Shown here piece by piece: positions 53,513 to 64,000 of a DNA stretch of 64,000 nt. The notes under the pieces were generated by a model that was given only the letters and a program-made list of their open reading frames with translations, searched no databases and had not been told where the DNA came from. Numbering within the stretch: the first letter of the stretch is position 1; every line of letters starts with the position of its first letter. The DNA comes from Cadophora sp. MPI-SDFR-AT-0126. Taxonomy: Eukaryota > Ascomycota > Leotiomycetes > Helotiales > Ploettnerulaceae. The translations under genes and the position numbers were made by a program. The stretch is from assembly GCA_020747065.1 (NCBI GenBank), contig JAGMVK010000009.1:2356001-2420000 (forward strand), written 5' to 3'.

Positions 53513-56135
53513 ATGGTGTCAATCAACGAACAAACCCCAGAGATCGCCTCCACCGCACCAAACGAAAAGGAGATCCAAGAAACTAAAGAAAATGTAGCAA
53601 CCGAACACGACGAAGTCATGAAGCCCGGCGCGCCACAAATGCGCTCAAAAGACGATGATCTCGGCATCTGGGAGACTGTTAAGCAGTACAAACTTATTAC
53701 TGCTGTAGCTATGGCCGGAGCGTTTGCTGCCAGTTTGGATGGGTATCGTGAGTACTTTCGCTTCCGATGCTTGGGTGCTTACAAGAGCCATCAACTTATG
53801 AAATTGCAATTCGAATGCTAATTTCCTCCTCCCCCTCGATAGAGATAAGTCTCAACGGCGGAATCGTCTCGAACAAAGGATTTATCCGACAATTTGCGAA
53901 ACCGGGTACCAAGATCATTGACGGGAAATATGTTTCTGCGTGGGGAGGAATACAATCTGCTGGTCAAACTATCGGACAGATCGTGAGTTTTTCTGCATTA
54001 TTCCTATCATCATGCGCACTTTCATTCGCGAGTAATTCTGGCTAACAATGATCAGTTCCTGCAATTCGCAACCGATAAATTAGGTCGTAAGCCCGCTCTC
54101 CTGATCCTCTGGGTATTCCTGGTCGCGGTTCGTAGCTCTCATCATCCCCTCATATTTTCACTGCTCTCCCGTTACCCATTTCGTCAACCACAAAATTCCC
54201 AACTAATCTTCACATTCCCACTACAGAGCATATTCGCCGAATCCTTCGCAACGCACTGGTCCCACTGGCTCGTCGCCAAACTCTTCTCCGGTGCAGGTGT
54301 CGGTATGCTTCAAGCGACGATGCCTGTTTATCTTTCTGAGATTGCGCCCACGCAGTTGAAGGGATTCTTGATTAATGCGTATACTTTGTGAGTTCTACTT
54401 CCCTCCCTTCCAAATCTTACTTTGATAGACTTGGAGCAATAAAGTGAGATGCTGATACTAGAACACTGCAGCTGGTTCGTCATCGGCCAACTCCTCGGCT
54501 CAGTAGCTCTCAACAGACTCAATGCGAATAACCCATACGACTTCCGTGATGCCATCTACACCCAGGTATACAGATATCTCTCATACCAAAATTCTTAAGA
54601 CAAGAGAAGCTAACTTTTACTAACCCAGTGGGCGATGATCGGCATGATGCTCTTAATCTTCCTCCTCATCCCCGAAACTCCCTGGTGGCTCGCCGGGAAA
54701 GGCAAGCTCGAAAAAGCGGAGAAGATCCTGCTGAGATATAACGGTCATGTCAAAGATTATGATGTTAAGGAGCACATCGTAAGTCTTCCTCTCTCTTCCA
54801 ACTTTCCCGCGCCCATCTCCTCACAACTAGCATTTCCGGTGCAAAACTTTGCTGATACAACTTTATGAATAGAACGTCATGACCGCCACAATAGCAGAAG
54901 AGCGCTACACCGCCGAACGCAACTCCGAAGAAGGCATATGGGCCATCTTCCGCGGCCGAAACCTAATCCGCTTTTTCATCGCCGGGTGGCCGAAGATTAC
55001 ACAGCAGTTTGTTGGGTTGACCGTGTTCAATACTTATGCTACTTATTTCTGTGCGTTGTCTTTCCTTTTTCCTCTCTTTCCCATCCCCACGCTTTCATAT
55101 TTCCTTCTCCTCTCTCCTGTTCCCTTTGCTCATCTCTCCTGCTCCATTTTCTCACCTCTCCCTCTCCCACTCCCTTTCTCTTCTCCCCTCTCGGATTCTG
55201 TTACCAAAATACTAACCACCATCTCTTCAACCCAGTCCAAGCAGCAGGCAATTCCAATCCCTTCCTCGTAACCGTCATCCTCGGCTGCGTACAAATCCTA
55301 TCCATGATCGTAACATCCACCCTAACCGACTCCATCGGTCGTCGTCCACTGACGGTCTACCCCTATGCCGTGACCGTCGCGTCCGTGCTGTCGCTTGGTA
55401 TCGTCGGATGTTTTGATTACAAGAAACAGGCGACGAGTTCGCTTTTGGTACCACCCCTTTTTCCTCTCCCCTTTCCTAAGCCCCCAGCACACTTCCCACC
55501 CCTTCTTCCCCCTCTCCCCCCAACCCACGTCCACACACCACACTAACACCTTCCCTCCCCCTACAAAGGTCTTCTTTGCCTGCCTCGCCACCTTCTCCAC
55601 CACCGGCGCCTCCGCAATCGGCTACGCCTACGCCGCCGAGATACCCACGCAACGCCTCCGCGCTCAAACAGCTGGCTGGGCCTTGGCTTCCTCGAACATG
55701 ATAGGTATCATGTTTAGTTTCTGTACGCCACTTATGATTAATGGGGATGCGCGGTGGGGGGTTAAGACGGGGTTTTTGTGAGTTGTGAATTCGCTTTTTG
55801 GTTTATTTGTTTTGTTTGGGTGTTCTGGTTTGGGAGACATTTAGCGAGAGTAAAAGGCTAACTGACCACCAACTCTCTCATGCATCTAGTTTCGCAGCAA
55901 CAGGCTTCATATCCGTAATAATCGCCTATTTCCTCCTCCCCGAAGTCGCACGCCGCACACCAGCCGAAATCGACGAGATGTAAGTTCGCCCTTCTGTTCC
56001 CCTCCTCTACTTCTTCTCTTATACTTCTGTCCGCACACTGACATCACCCCTAGGTTCGAGAAAAAGATCAACCTCCGAAAATTCAAAGGCTACGTCACAG
56101 ATGTACAGACACATATGGTGGATGCCAATGCATAA
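53513..56135 (+). CDS. MFS sugar transporter (hexose/rhamnose type), eleven exons
   Basis: Introns at 53748-53842, 53983-54055, 54128-54226, 54388-54471, 54566-54628, 54779-54872, 55051-55235, 55448-55568, 55778-55889 and 55980-56053 leave 540 aa. The N-terminal 70 residues are charged and cytosolic; DKLGRKPALL is the first MFS loop motif (D-x2-GR-K). VYLSEIAPTQLKGFL matches the PES(P/A)R-type motif after the sixth helix, and PETPWWLAGKGK and DSIGRRPLTVYPYA match sugar-porter loops. SALGY-type YAAEIPTQRLRAQT and PEVARRTPAEIDEM occur near the end. Twelve helices are expected. Divergent to the GH78-like rhamnosidase, so uptake of rhamnose or another released sugar is likely. Confidence 0.88.
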
Positions 56136-56642
56136 GAATGGATCTCGAGATACAGGCTCGAAACAGCGTAAGAAAACATCCCATTAGTCAGGATATGCGA
56201 AGAGACCGTGTCTTTGGTGCGATGTATAGAGTTCCGAGATTGATCTTATATGTACCATATCAGTCATATCGAAGTAAAAGCTAGGGAATCCGCTGCTAAA
56301 TCTGTTCGAAATGATGTGCCACGGGTGGTGCAAGTTCCGAAGCAATGCGAATTGTACTCCAGGTACTATTGAGAGCATAGACAATCTTCCAGTTGAGTCA
56401 ACACAAGCAACACATACAAGTAAAAGAGCTGGAACCGGAACCGAGAAGTTGCAATTCTCCTTGTATTGGTATGTTTTACCCAGTCCCGCATTGTGACAGA
56501 AGACGAGTCTACCATGTTGAAAAAAATGATACTCTTGGCACCCAAGACTTTTACCAGACCTGTTTCAAAAATGCCACCGTATCATAACTATGCCAGCCAT
56601 ACACATCCATGATTACCTTTCCCGAGTCACATCTCTAGCAAC
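56136..56642. other. Spacer between convergent transporter and GH15 genes
   Basis: Two converging 3' ends lie here. No coding signal. Confidence 0.5.
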
Positions 56643-59168
56643 TCAATCCCCCCTTCGCTTATAATCTGTTGCCCGATCGAGATTGAACGCAGCACTGATC
56701 AAAGCGAGATGACTGAAAGCCTGGGGAGTATTGCCCAATTGTTCGCCAGATCGAGAAATCTCCTCGGAGAACATACCAAGATGATTGCTGAAGCTAAGCA
56801 TGTTTTCGAAAATGTTGACTGCACGTGGTAGGTATTTTGGTTCGTACACACCAGCACGAGTCATGGCTTCGACGAGCCAGAACGTGCACATACTAAAGGC
56901 ACCTTCACGACCCCCAACACCTGAATTATTAGCTGCATGGAATTAAGAGGGGGGTTAAGCCTAACCATCTTCAACACGCTCAGTATCGTAACGATATACC
57001 AAGCCAGTCGATGTAAGTCCACCTTTCTCGGGAGACAGAAGAATTCTATCCATGGTTCGGAGGAAACGAGGATCATTGGGTGTGATGAAAAATACTAGTG
57101 GCGCGATGAGAATGGAAGAGTCGAGATAATCACCACTTTCGTAGCTTTGCACAAAGCATCGAATGCTTGGGCTGTAACCTAGAGGTTGTTAACTTGGCAG
57201 ATGGATGAAGTTGGCGGGTATACCTTTGGTCATGATATCCTCATAGATCTCATCACGAGCAGCCAGCCAGGCATTTCTATTTGGACAGGGCAGACACCTC
57301 TTCTCAGCCAAACGAAGGCCTCGATCAAATGCAACCCAAAGCATGACTTTTGAGTAAGTGTAATTCTGTTTCCGGCTTCTGACTTCCCAGATAGACATGT
57401 CGGGATCTTTCCAGATGGTTAAGACGTAGTCTGATCCTGGTCAGCAGGTTCTAAAGACCCGCAGACAAGAGATACTGACCCAGAATTTCACGAATCGAAA
57501 CCCATTGCTCCCAGGTAACTGGCTTGCCATACTTGTTGTAGAGGTATATCCCATCCATGAGCTCACCGTAAATATCGAACTGTAAGTGAGAGGCAGCACC
57601 ATTGCCGATACGAACAGGCTTGCTGTCTCTGTATCCTGAAAGATGGCTATTTGCGTGAGCAATAATCACAAAGAGGAACAGCAGACTTACTCAAGCTCGA
57701 TTTCTGGTATCTCTGTTTCGCCACGAATAGTAAACATGATTGGTAGAGCCCCTTCCGGGGATCTTGACTTTCGGAATCTTTCGCTGATGAACGCCATGTA
57801 AGCGTCCGCCTCTGCTGTGAAGCCCATTCGAAGAAGAATGTAGATGGTAAAACTTGAATCTCGGACCCAACAGAATCGATAATCCCAGTTTCTGCCGGGG
57901 TTAGCCACCGACCATTCGATCTGAAGATGAAGCATACCTGACGCCTCCAATTTCCTCGGGAATAGAGAATGTGGGAGCAGCAATGATGGCGCCGGTTGGC
58001 TCGTAAGTGAGAAGCTTCAAAATCAGCAGACTCCTCGATACCACCTCACGCCAACGCCCCTTGTAGGTGCTCTTGGCGATCCAGTTGAACCAGAAACTTT
58101 GAGTATCATGTTGTTGACGATCGAGGACTTCGGAAGTCACATCCCGAGTCACGTGATTAGGGATATCATCGCGGAGGACGAAAGAGATGGCTTGACCTTC
58201 TTCAAGATGGATATGTGCGACAATGCCTGTGAAATGAGTAAGTAAGAACTAGTAATCTTTCATCAGAACCTCAGTAATTTTACCTGCTCCAAGCATTCCA
58301 GGTCGGGTTTCCTTTCGGAACATCACTATAGGGCAAGATTCGGCATTTTCTTCACCATGATCAATTGTGACGTCAACTTGTAGTTTAAGGTCCTTGCTGG
58401 CAAAAGTGACAGTCTTGCTCTCAAGGCATCCTGGATGATGGTCGGGAAGTAGAATTTCGGTGGTATGCTCGTCCATGGCATAATTGAAAGCCGGGAAGAT
58501 CTCAACATCTCGGAGCACATTAGCCTAGTACAATATCTCGTCTAGCTCGACCGGTTCACGCCTTTTCTCAAAGATGACAGTGCAAGTGACAGCCCAGAAT
58601 GAACTTACCTAGATCAACATTTCCACGAATACACTCCACACGTCTGACTAACCACCTCTTCAACTCGTCTTGTACACTGACACCCTCCCGGTAAGGCATT
58701 TGCTTCGAAGTCTTTGTGACAATATAGCTGTTTCTTGGACGTGGGAAGAAATCGACCAAATCAACAACGCCTTCTTCATGAATATACCGTGTTTGTAGGA
58801 TATTGGAAGAGGGTAGATACTGCTGCTTCGTAGTGTAGTGTTTGTCGGCAGGGGGAGAAATGGAGAAGTAACCACCCTTGTCTTTGTCGAGAAGTCTACA
58901 AAATACGGATGGGGAATCGAAATCGGGCCTGATAATTTAAATGTTAGCAGATGGACTGGCAGCTTGGAGGGAAAAGGATGACGAGCAGATTGTAAAGCAC
59001 GGTTCGCAGAAAGATGTATGAAGTAACTCACCAACACATAAAATCAACGCTGCCATCAATACCAACCAGGGCACAAGTCCGCATATTACCAATCAAGCCA
59101 TAATTCTCAATTGGCAGATAACCCAACTGGTTCCGCCTTGAAGTCTGAACCGCAGCTGGAGCACCCAT
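56643..59168 (-). CDS. Glycoside hydrolase family 15 enzyme, nine exons
   Basis: Exons (minus) 59168-59032, 58928-58609, 58508-58284, 58226-57938, 57891-57691, 57646-57480, 57430-57224, 57178-56966 and 56920-56643 give 678 aa; all introns are 44-103 nt GT..AG. Start [24 protein letters not shown] is typical of the intracellular glucoamylase-like/trehalase-like GH15 clade, with an N-terminal beta-rich domain ([20 protein letters not shown]). The (alpha/alpha)6 part has [30 protein letters not shown] and MFSEEISR; one of its glutamates is the likely catalytic residue. No signal peptide, so probably cytosolic. The gene before it on this strand ends 11 nt from this ATG. Confidence 0.88.
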
Positions 59169-59179
59169 GTTGGAGTGCT

Positions 59180-60132
59180 TTATTGAGAGGTGTTGTTGCT
59201 TCCTGGAGCGGGGTTTGTGGAAGTTGTATCGTCAATAGTGAGGTTGGAGAAACCGGTTAGATCTGGAGCTGGAACTGCTTGTGCAACAGTATCGGCAGAT
59301 GCTGAAGTTGAAGCTTTAGCTTGATTCGCGCGGTCTTGAGTCTGGACAGGTGCTGGGATAGTCTGTGCTGAATGTGCGCCGTCTGCTTGGGGGATGTCAG
59401 TAGCAGTCGCTGTAGCTTGGGGAACAGTCGAGAGACGAAACGGTGAAGAACGAGGTCGGGAAAGTGGTGAACAGGCCGAGTTCTCGCTGAACGTTGGAGA
59501 AGACAAGCCTTGAATTGGGGCGGGCGGATCCTTAGGGGCCAGTAGAGCGGGACTGTTTACTGAACACAGAATACAGTCAGTGCAATGTTCCTGAAATGCA
59601 GAAGGGCATTGAGCGCAATACGGTGTCGGCTTTGAAAAAAATGAACATACATTCCGAATCCACACCGTTGACACCTGCAGTTGGAGGGAGGAGACTGTTA
59701 TTTGAAGCTGGAGGTAGCGGTCCAGGTGGGGAAGGTCGTGGAATATTTGCAGCTCCGGGTGTAGGATTGCTCGCAATGAGGGCTTCGTAGGCAATTGATC
59801 TGGTTTGACGACGGTGATGTTCAAATGCAGCTTGTTGCGTTACTGTAGGCTGCTGATGTGGATCTTGGGGTGGAAGCGTGTTTGGTCCTACTTGTTGGTG
59901 TTCGAGTCCGGGAGGTGTTCGTGGTGTTCGTGGTGTACTAGGAGAAAGGGATCCAGGAGGAAGTCTGGGACGATTATCTGCCTCATGGTTCTCGTTCTCG
60001 CTTTTCTTCTAGCTTGGACTGTGTCCTAGCTAGCTAGCTCTTGTTCCCTCCCGTCTGAGACTCGAGCTGCAGCTGGACCCCGAGTCGGTATAGGATTGGC
60101 TGGACGAGCACAGCTGGGTGAGTGTGTGACAT
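59180..60132 (-). CDS. Proline/serine-rich protein with cysteine-free tail (start uncertain)
   Basis: Exon 2 60008-59651 and last exon 59559-59180, intron 91 nt (GTATGT..TTCAG), read [33 protein letters not shown] and a Thr/Ala-rich tail ending NNTSQ. An acceptor AG lies at 60009-60010; exon 1 is probably the MSHTHPA reading from 60132, but the donor is not resolved. The protein is disordered and proline-rich, with PRTPRTPPG and [10 protein letters not shown] do not recognise it. Its stop codon is only 11 nt upstream of the GH15 start on the same strand. Confidence 0.6.
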
Positions 60133-60502
60133 GGTGGGAGGATCCTTTGTCAGCTCGGGCGTGGGAAGGCAGGGAAGACATGGCATTCAATTCGTGATGG
60201 CATTGGCTGGAAAGGGGAGGAAGGAAGGAGATAAAGGGGAAGGTGCATTAGCATTGGCCTTGGGAAAGAACGGTGTGTGTGTGTGGGATGCCTAGGGTTA
60301 TTCAAATGGAAAGTGAGGGCATTGGAATGCAGCTCACGATGTCTGGCAGCTGTGGCCACCCCCGATAACGATAAGGAAAGGGGCGCATTTTTCGAGCCCA
60401 GCTGTCCCAGTAGCTGGAACTCAATCTGCATCACCCCGCATTCCAATCTTCTTCGATGCATCATCTGATCTCAAGATGACCATTGAGAATTGTCAAGAAG
60501 TA
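60133..60502. other. Spacer, no supported gene
   Basis: GC- and TG-rich sequence, probably the promoter of the proline-rich gene on the minus strand. ORFs here are shadows. Confidence 0.45.
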
Positions 60503-61081
60503 TTACTTGACCTCTTGACAGAAGGGAGAAGAAACAGTATCGTGGGAGACCAGATAAGACCCTGAAAAGATACTTTTCTTTTTCGCTGTTGCTTCCAATG
60601 ATAGTGCCTGTACTGGTGCACCATGTTTCTGCAGTGTAACGGCTAGATCATTGGCCCTGAGGAGAATGAGGGGCAGATCTGAGTGGAGATTGTCTTTGAG
60701 TACGGAAGATTGAAAAATTTGAACAGAAGAGAAGAAGACGGAAAGTAGGAGAGATTTTGGGGAAGTTGTCGAGATCAAAGCGAGGCATGAAAGGGAGGAG
60801 TGTAGCGTCGCCTCATCGAACACAGCTGTTCTGTGATTCTCATAGGCCCAAATTCCTAGCTTCGCTGCGCTCGAAGTGAAGAGGGCCGTATGGAGATTTT
60901 GAAGCTTCGATAGCAAGTTGTCCTGCAGCAAAGACGGCCAGCGTTCCAGAGAACTGTGAGGAGGTGTTGGCAAAAATGGAGAGAGGATTCCTAGTCTGTG
61001 TGGTAAGGTTACGTACCGGCGCCGGAGAAACTGTTTCCGGCATTCATGGACGTGACTCGAATGGAATTCTGAATCCTTCAT
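60503..61081 (-). CDS. Hypothetical protein, doubtful
   Basis: A single open frame of 192 codons starts MKDSEFHSSH; alternatively an intron at about 60958-61018 (GTACGT..CTCACAG) could shorten it in frame. The C-terminal half reads SLLLSVFFSSVQIFQSSV and LLRANDLAVTLQKHGAPVQA, with an even leucine distribution and no motif. The overlapping 67-codon ORF in another frame is equally unremarkable. Kept only because both the unspliced and spliced frames stay open. Confidence 0.35.
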   Translation of the reverse strand: MKDSEFHSSHVHECRKQFLRRRYVTLPHRLGILSPFLPTPPHSSLERWPSLLQDNLLSKLQNLHTALFTSSAAKLGIWAYENHRTAVFDEATLHSSLSCLALISTTSPKSLLLSVFFSSVQIFQSSVLKDNLHSDLPLILLRANDLAVTLQKHGAPVQALSLEATAKKKSIFSGSYLVSHDTVSSPFCQEVK

Positions 61082-62817
61082 AATTGCTCCTTTTTGTCCC
61101 TTACACTGGAGCCATAGCTATAAGAAGCAACAGCTGTTCATCATATGGTACTTACTCCACCAACATACGGAAAGCTGCCATGAAGTTCAGTATGCTCGTC
61201 ACGTGAATGAGGGGACCTTCATTTGTGGCCTTCCATGTCAGTCGCTGTTGCATCAAAGATATGGCCAACCTCTTTAAGCAATCTTTTAAGTTCTTCTGGT
61301 GATGTGTAATGTACTTGCATATCAGACGTCACCCACGGAAACCCCGGAAATTATCTCATTCAAATTCCTCTTTCAACTCATTAACCTCAAAAATTCAAGA
61401 TTCTCCTCCGAGACATGACACGTTCGAATTGAAGCATTGAAACGCTCAAGTCCTCGCAGAACCTCAGATCGGATGTTTTAATCCCTCAGACGAACTTTAT
61501 CTTCATGCTTTGATTTCAAACAGATGGCTGGGCTTTAGCTGACATAAGGAGGGATCCACCCAGGCCGGGTCCAGGTTCAAGGAATCCACTCCACTTCGAG
61601 CTCCGATTCCCCTCCGTCATTTGAGCCTTATCGCCTGAATTGGCGGGGTCAATTCCAAGTACGGTAGTAGCGGGTGGAATTCCTCATCATTTCTCCATCC
61701 TGAGTCAGGATACCGCTTTAGTATCTACCTCGAGAGGTATCGACTACGACAACCAATTGCAATTCTATCTCCCGAAATGGGAAGTCAATATCACCAATAA
61801 GCGTTGCATGCATCTTGCAATATGCCACATTCAATGCCTCTTACTGGGTGGTTCATCCTTCAATGCCGCATGCCTCAGCCTTGCCCTCCACTGATTTGGT
61901 GGGATAAGATGGAGGAATCGGAAACACAGACGCAGAATGCATCCTTGATTGCGCCGCCATGCCCTGCCTGCCCCCACCCCGCCGTTTCTGATTCAGACTG
62001 TTTGTAATCAGCCAGCGTCGGCTATGATGAAATGTAAACCAAACAACATGAGATGCCTCTCACTCCGAGGAGCCAAGAAGAGGAAGAGACCGGGCAAATA
62101 GTAATCGGCATTGAGTGCAGCACGGAGAAGATGAAAAGTTGCTTCAATGTCCTCATAATTCTTGAAGACTTTGATCTGTTCGCCTGATCTCAATATATGT
62201 AAAAGCAAATATAATCGCTACATCTCCTCCCTTCCCGCTCAGACGCCATACGCAGCGTCTCCTCTCCGCGGTGATACTTCCTTCGTCTTGGACCTGAATT
62301 TTTGCATTAGACCCGCGGCCTCCTGCCCGCGTTTTGACTGCGAATACCGTACGAGTCCTCACTAAGCAAGCAAGCAATCAATCAATCACAGTGAAGCAGA
62401 GCAGAGCAAATCAAGAGTGTGAAGAGCCGTACAATTCTTCCCTTAGCAAGCAACAGCCAGTTGGTCCTGCCAGCCTTCCACTGCCACTGCCACTGCCCCT
62501 CCATCCCGATTCATCCAGGGCCCACTTCCCTTCCACCACCCCTCCTGGGTCCTTCCACCACTCAATTCTCGCCAACCAAAGCCCCCCGAGAACTTTCCCA
62601 ACCCGCCCGCCAGCAGCAGCATTATTACCTAGCCAAACTCAACCCATCCATCTCCGTCTTAACTTCCGTCACCTGCTAGTTCTTTTCTTCCTCCTTCAAC
62701 AACAAAATACCTCTCTCCTCTCAACATCACTCTCTCCGTCTGGCCAGCTTCAACGGAATATTTGGACTTTCTTCCCATCGACCATCTTCACATCATTGAA
62801 TCTGCCCCTCCATCAAG
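61082..62817. promoter_or_regulatory. Promoter and long pyrimidine-rich 5' leader of the 6PGDH gene
   Basis: No supported gene in 1.7 kb. From about 62450 the sequence is strongly C/T-rich, with CCACTG repeats at 62480 and several CTCTCC/CATC motifs just before the ATG at 62818, as seen for highly expressed housekeeping genes of filamentous fungi. Confidence 0.55.
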
Positions 62818-64000
62818 ATGAGCGGACCAACGTAAGTACCCCTCATCTCATTTACCTCACGTTCGCCCATGAAAAAATTACCCCACCATCGCTATCCTCA
62901 CTGTTTGCGAGCTGCCTCAACTACCCGCAAACGGCCGCAACAGTACACTGCACAGAGAGCTGTATCTAGCTATTTGTCTGAGCTTTTTCTTCTTCCCAAG
63001 ATCTCCTCTGACCATTGTCCTGCACACTTCAGTGCGCGCCTGGCCAGCATCAACATTGGCGGGTCCGCGCGCGGATTCCCGGATCACTCAACATCAACAG
63101 CTGCATCTACATCTGCATCTGTGTCGTCTACGCCTGCACATACTGACAATGACCCCAGAGGAGATTTCGGCCTCATCGGCCTGGCTGTCATGGGTCAGAA
63201 TCTGATCTTGAACGCTGCTGATCACGGCTTCAATGTCGTCGCTTTCAACCGTACCGTCTCCAAGGTTGATGCTTTCCTTGCCAACGAGGCCAAGGGTAGG
63301 ATTTCCTGTGATATACCCGCAGATTGATCTAAGCTAACTATGAAATTAAAGGCAAGTCCATCCAAGGTGCACACTCGATCGAAGATTTCGTTAGCAAGCT
63401 CAAGAAACCCCGTCGTATGATGCTTTTGGTTATGGCCGGTAAGCCAGTCGACGACTTCATCGAGACTCTCCTCCCCCACTGCGAGAAAGGCGACATCATC
63501 ATCGATGGTGGTAACTCCCATTTCCCCGACACCAACCGCCGCACAAAATACTTGGCTTCCAAGGGTATCCGATTCGTCGGTACTGGTGTTTCCGGTGGTG
63601 AGGAGGGTGCCAGATACGGACCTTCATTGATGCCCGGTGGAAATGAGGAGGCCTGGCCATACATTAAGGATGTTTTCCAAAGCATCGCTGCCAAGAGTGA
63701 AGGTGATCACGGTGACCCATGTTGTGAGTGGGTTGGTGATGAGGGTGCTGGCCACTACGTCAAGATGGTGCACAACGGTATTGAGTACGGTGACATGCAA
63801 CTGATTTGCGAAGTATGTACCTCAAGGAGCTTCAACCTACCCTGCTAACATTTTTAGGCCTACGATATCATGAAGCGCGGTCTCGGTATGCAAGACAAAG
63901 AAATTGGTGATGTTTTCACCAAGTGGAATAAGGGTGTTTTGGATTCATTCTTAATTGAGATCACCCGCGATATCATGTACTTCAACGATGACGATGGAAC
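62818..64000 (+). CDS. GND1: 6-phosphogluconate dehydrogenase (decarboxylating), truncated at the right edge
   Basis: Exons 62818-62831, 63159-63295, 63352-63812 and 63858 onward; introns 327, 56 and 45 nt. Reads [29 protein letters not shown], with the NADP-binding GLxVMGxN motif, then [35 protein letters not shown] and [39 protein letters not shown] is the catalytic region with the conserved lysine and asparagine. The enzyme converts 6-phosphogluconate to ribulose-5-phosphate, CO2 and NADPH in the oxidative pentose phosphate pathway. About 240 residues of the roughly 490 expected are present. The first exon is only 14 nt and the first intron is unusually long; an alternative in-frame reading runs through it. 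Confidence 0.97.

Noticed and set aside
62334..62969. 211-codon ORF in the 6PGDH leader
   Set aside because: Ser/Pro-rich and overlapping the intron and leader; it is the translation of a pyrimidine-rich promoter region in another frame.
1..64000. tRNA, rRNA, CRISPR, centromere or telomere repeats, and transposon ends
   Set aside because: I scanned by eye and saw no cloverleaf boxes, TTAGGG arrays, long terminal repeats, transposase or reverse-transcriptase motifs; a computed search could still find diverged ones.

Overview
The window is filamentous-fungal nuclear DNA, almost certainly Pezizomycotina and possibly Leotiomycetes. Genes carry many 44-120 nt GT..AG introns with CTRAY-like branch points. 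Recognisable families are typically fungal: a Zn(II)2Cys6 factor, an RNA-silencing RdRP, an NLR-like hydrolase/NB-ARC/TPR gene, a CmcJ-type oxidoreductase and a hexose-type MFS transporter. The class-level guess is inference.

Layout. (1) 1-22.3 kb is an array of about ten same-strand genes encoding 150-790 aa proteins made of disordered, Ser/Pro-rich segments, long coiled coils and basic nuclear-type motifs. Some are intact, while others are broken by stops or frameshifts. One opposite-strand AT-hook gene and one small broken basic gene lie within it. (2) 22.6-29.0 kb holds the proteasome beta5 gene, an FAD amine oxidase-like gene convergent with a C6 transcription factor, a small membrane protein and a frameshifted ankyrin gene. 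(3) 29.7-33.6 kb is a five-exon cellular RNA-dependent RNA polymerase. (4) 34.6-46.3 kb is accessory: a GPI-type surface protein, a CmcJ-like gene, a frameshifted M20 amidohydrolase, a decayed alpha/beta-hydrolase/NB-ARC/TPR gene and a CorA-like protein with SMN in place of GMN. (5) 48-59.2 kb is carbohydrate-related: a broken GT2 synthase, a GH78-like rhamnosidase divergent from an 11-exon sugar transporter across a promoter with CreA-type sites, and a nine-exon GH15 enzyme. (6) 59.2-64 kb holds a proline-rich gene ending 11 nt before the GH15 start, a doubtful ORF and the 5' part of 6-phosphogluconate dehydrogenase, which runs off the right edge.

The main candidate for something undescribed is the array. 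Three members share an ungapped 29-residue block (invariant F, G, E, D, L) followed by a helical region, and several end in a basic cluster next to a hydrophobic-acidic serine motif resembling a SUMO-interaction motif. Other points of interest are a leader-like ORF through 6PGDH intron 1 that is in frame with exon 2, an 11-nt gap between two same-strand genes, and repeated single-lesion gene breaks in accessory genes only.
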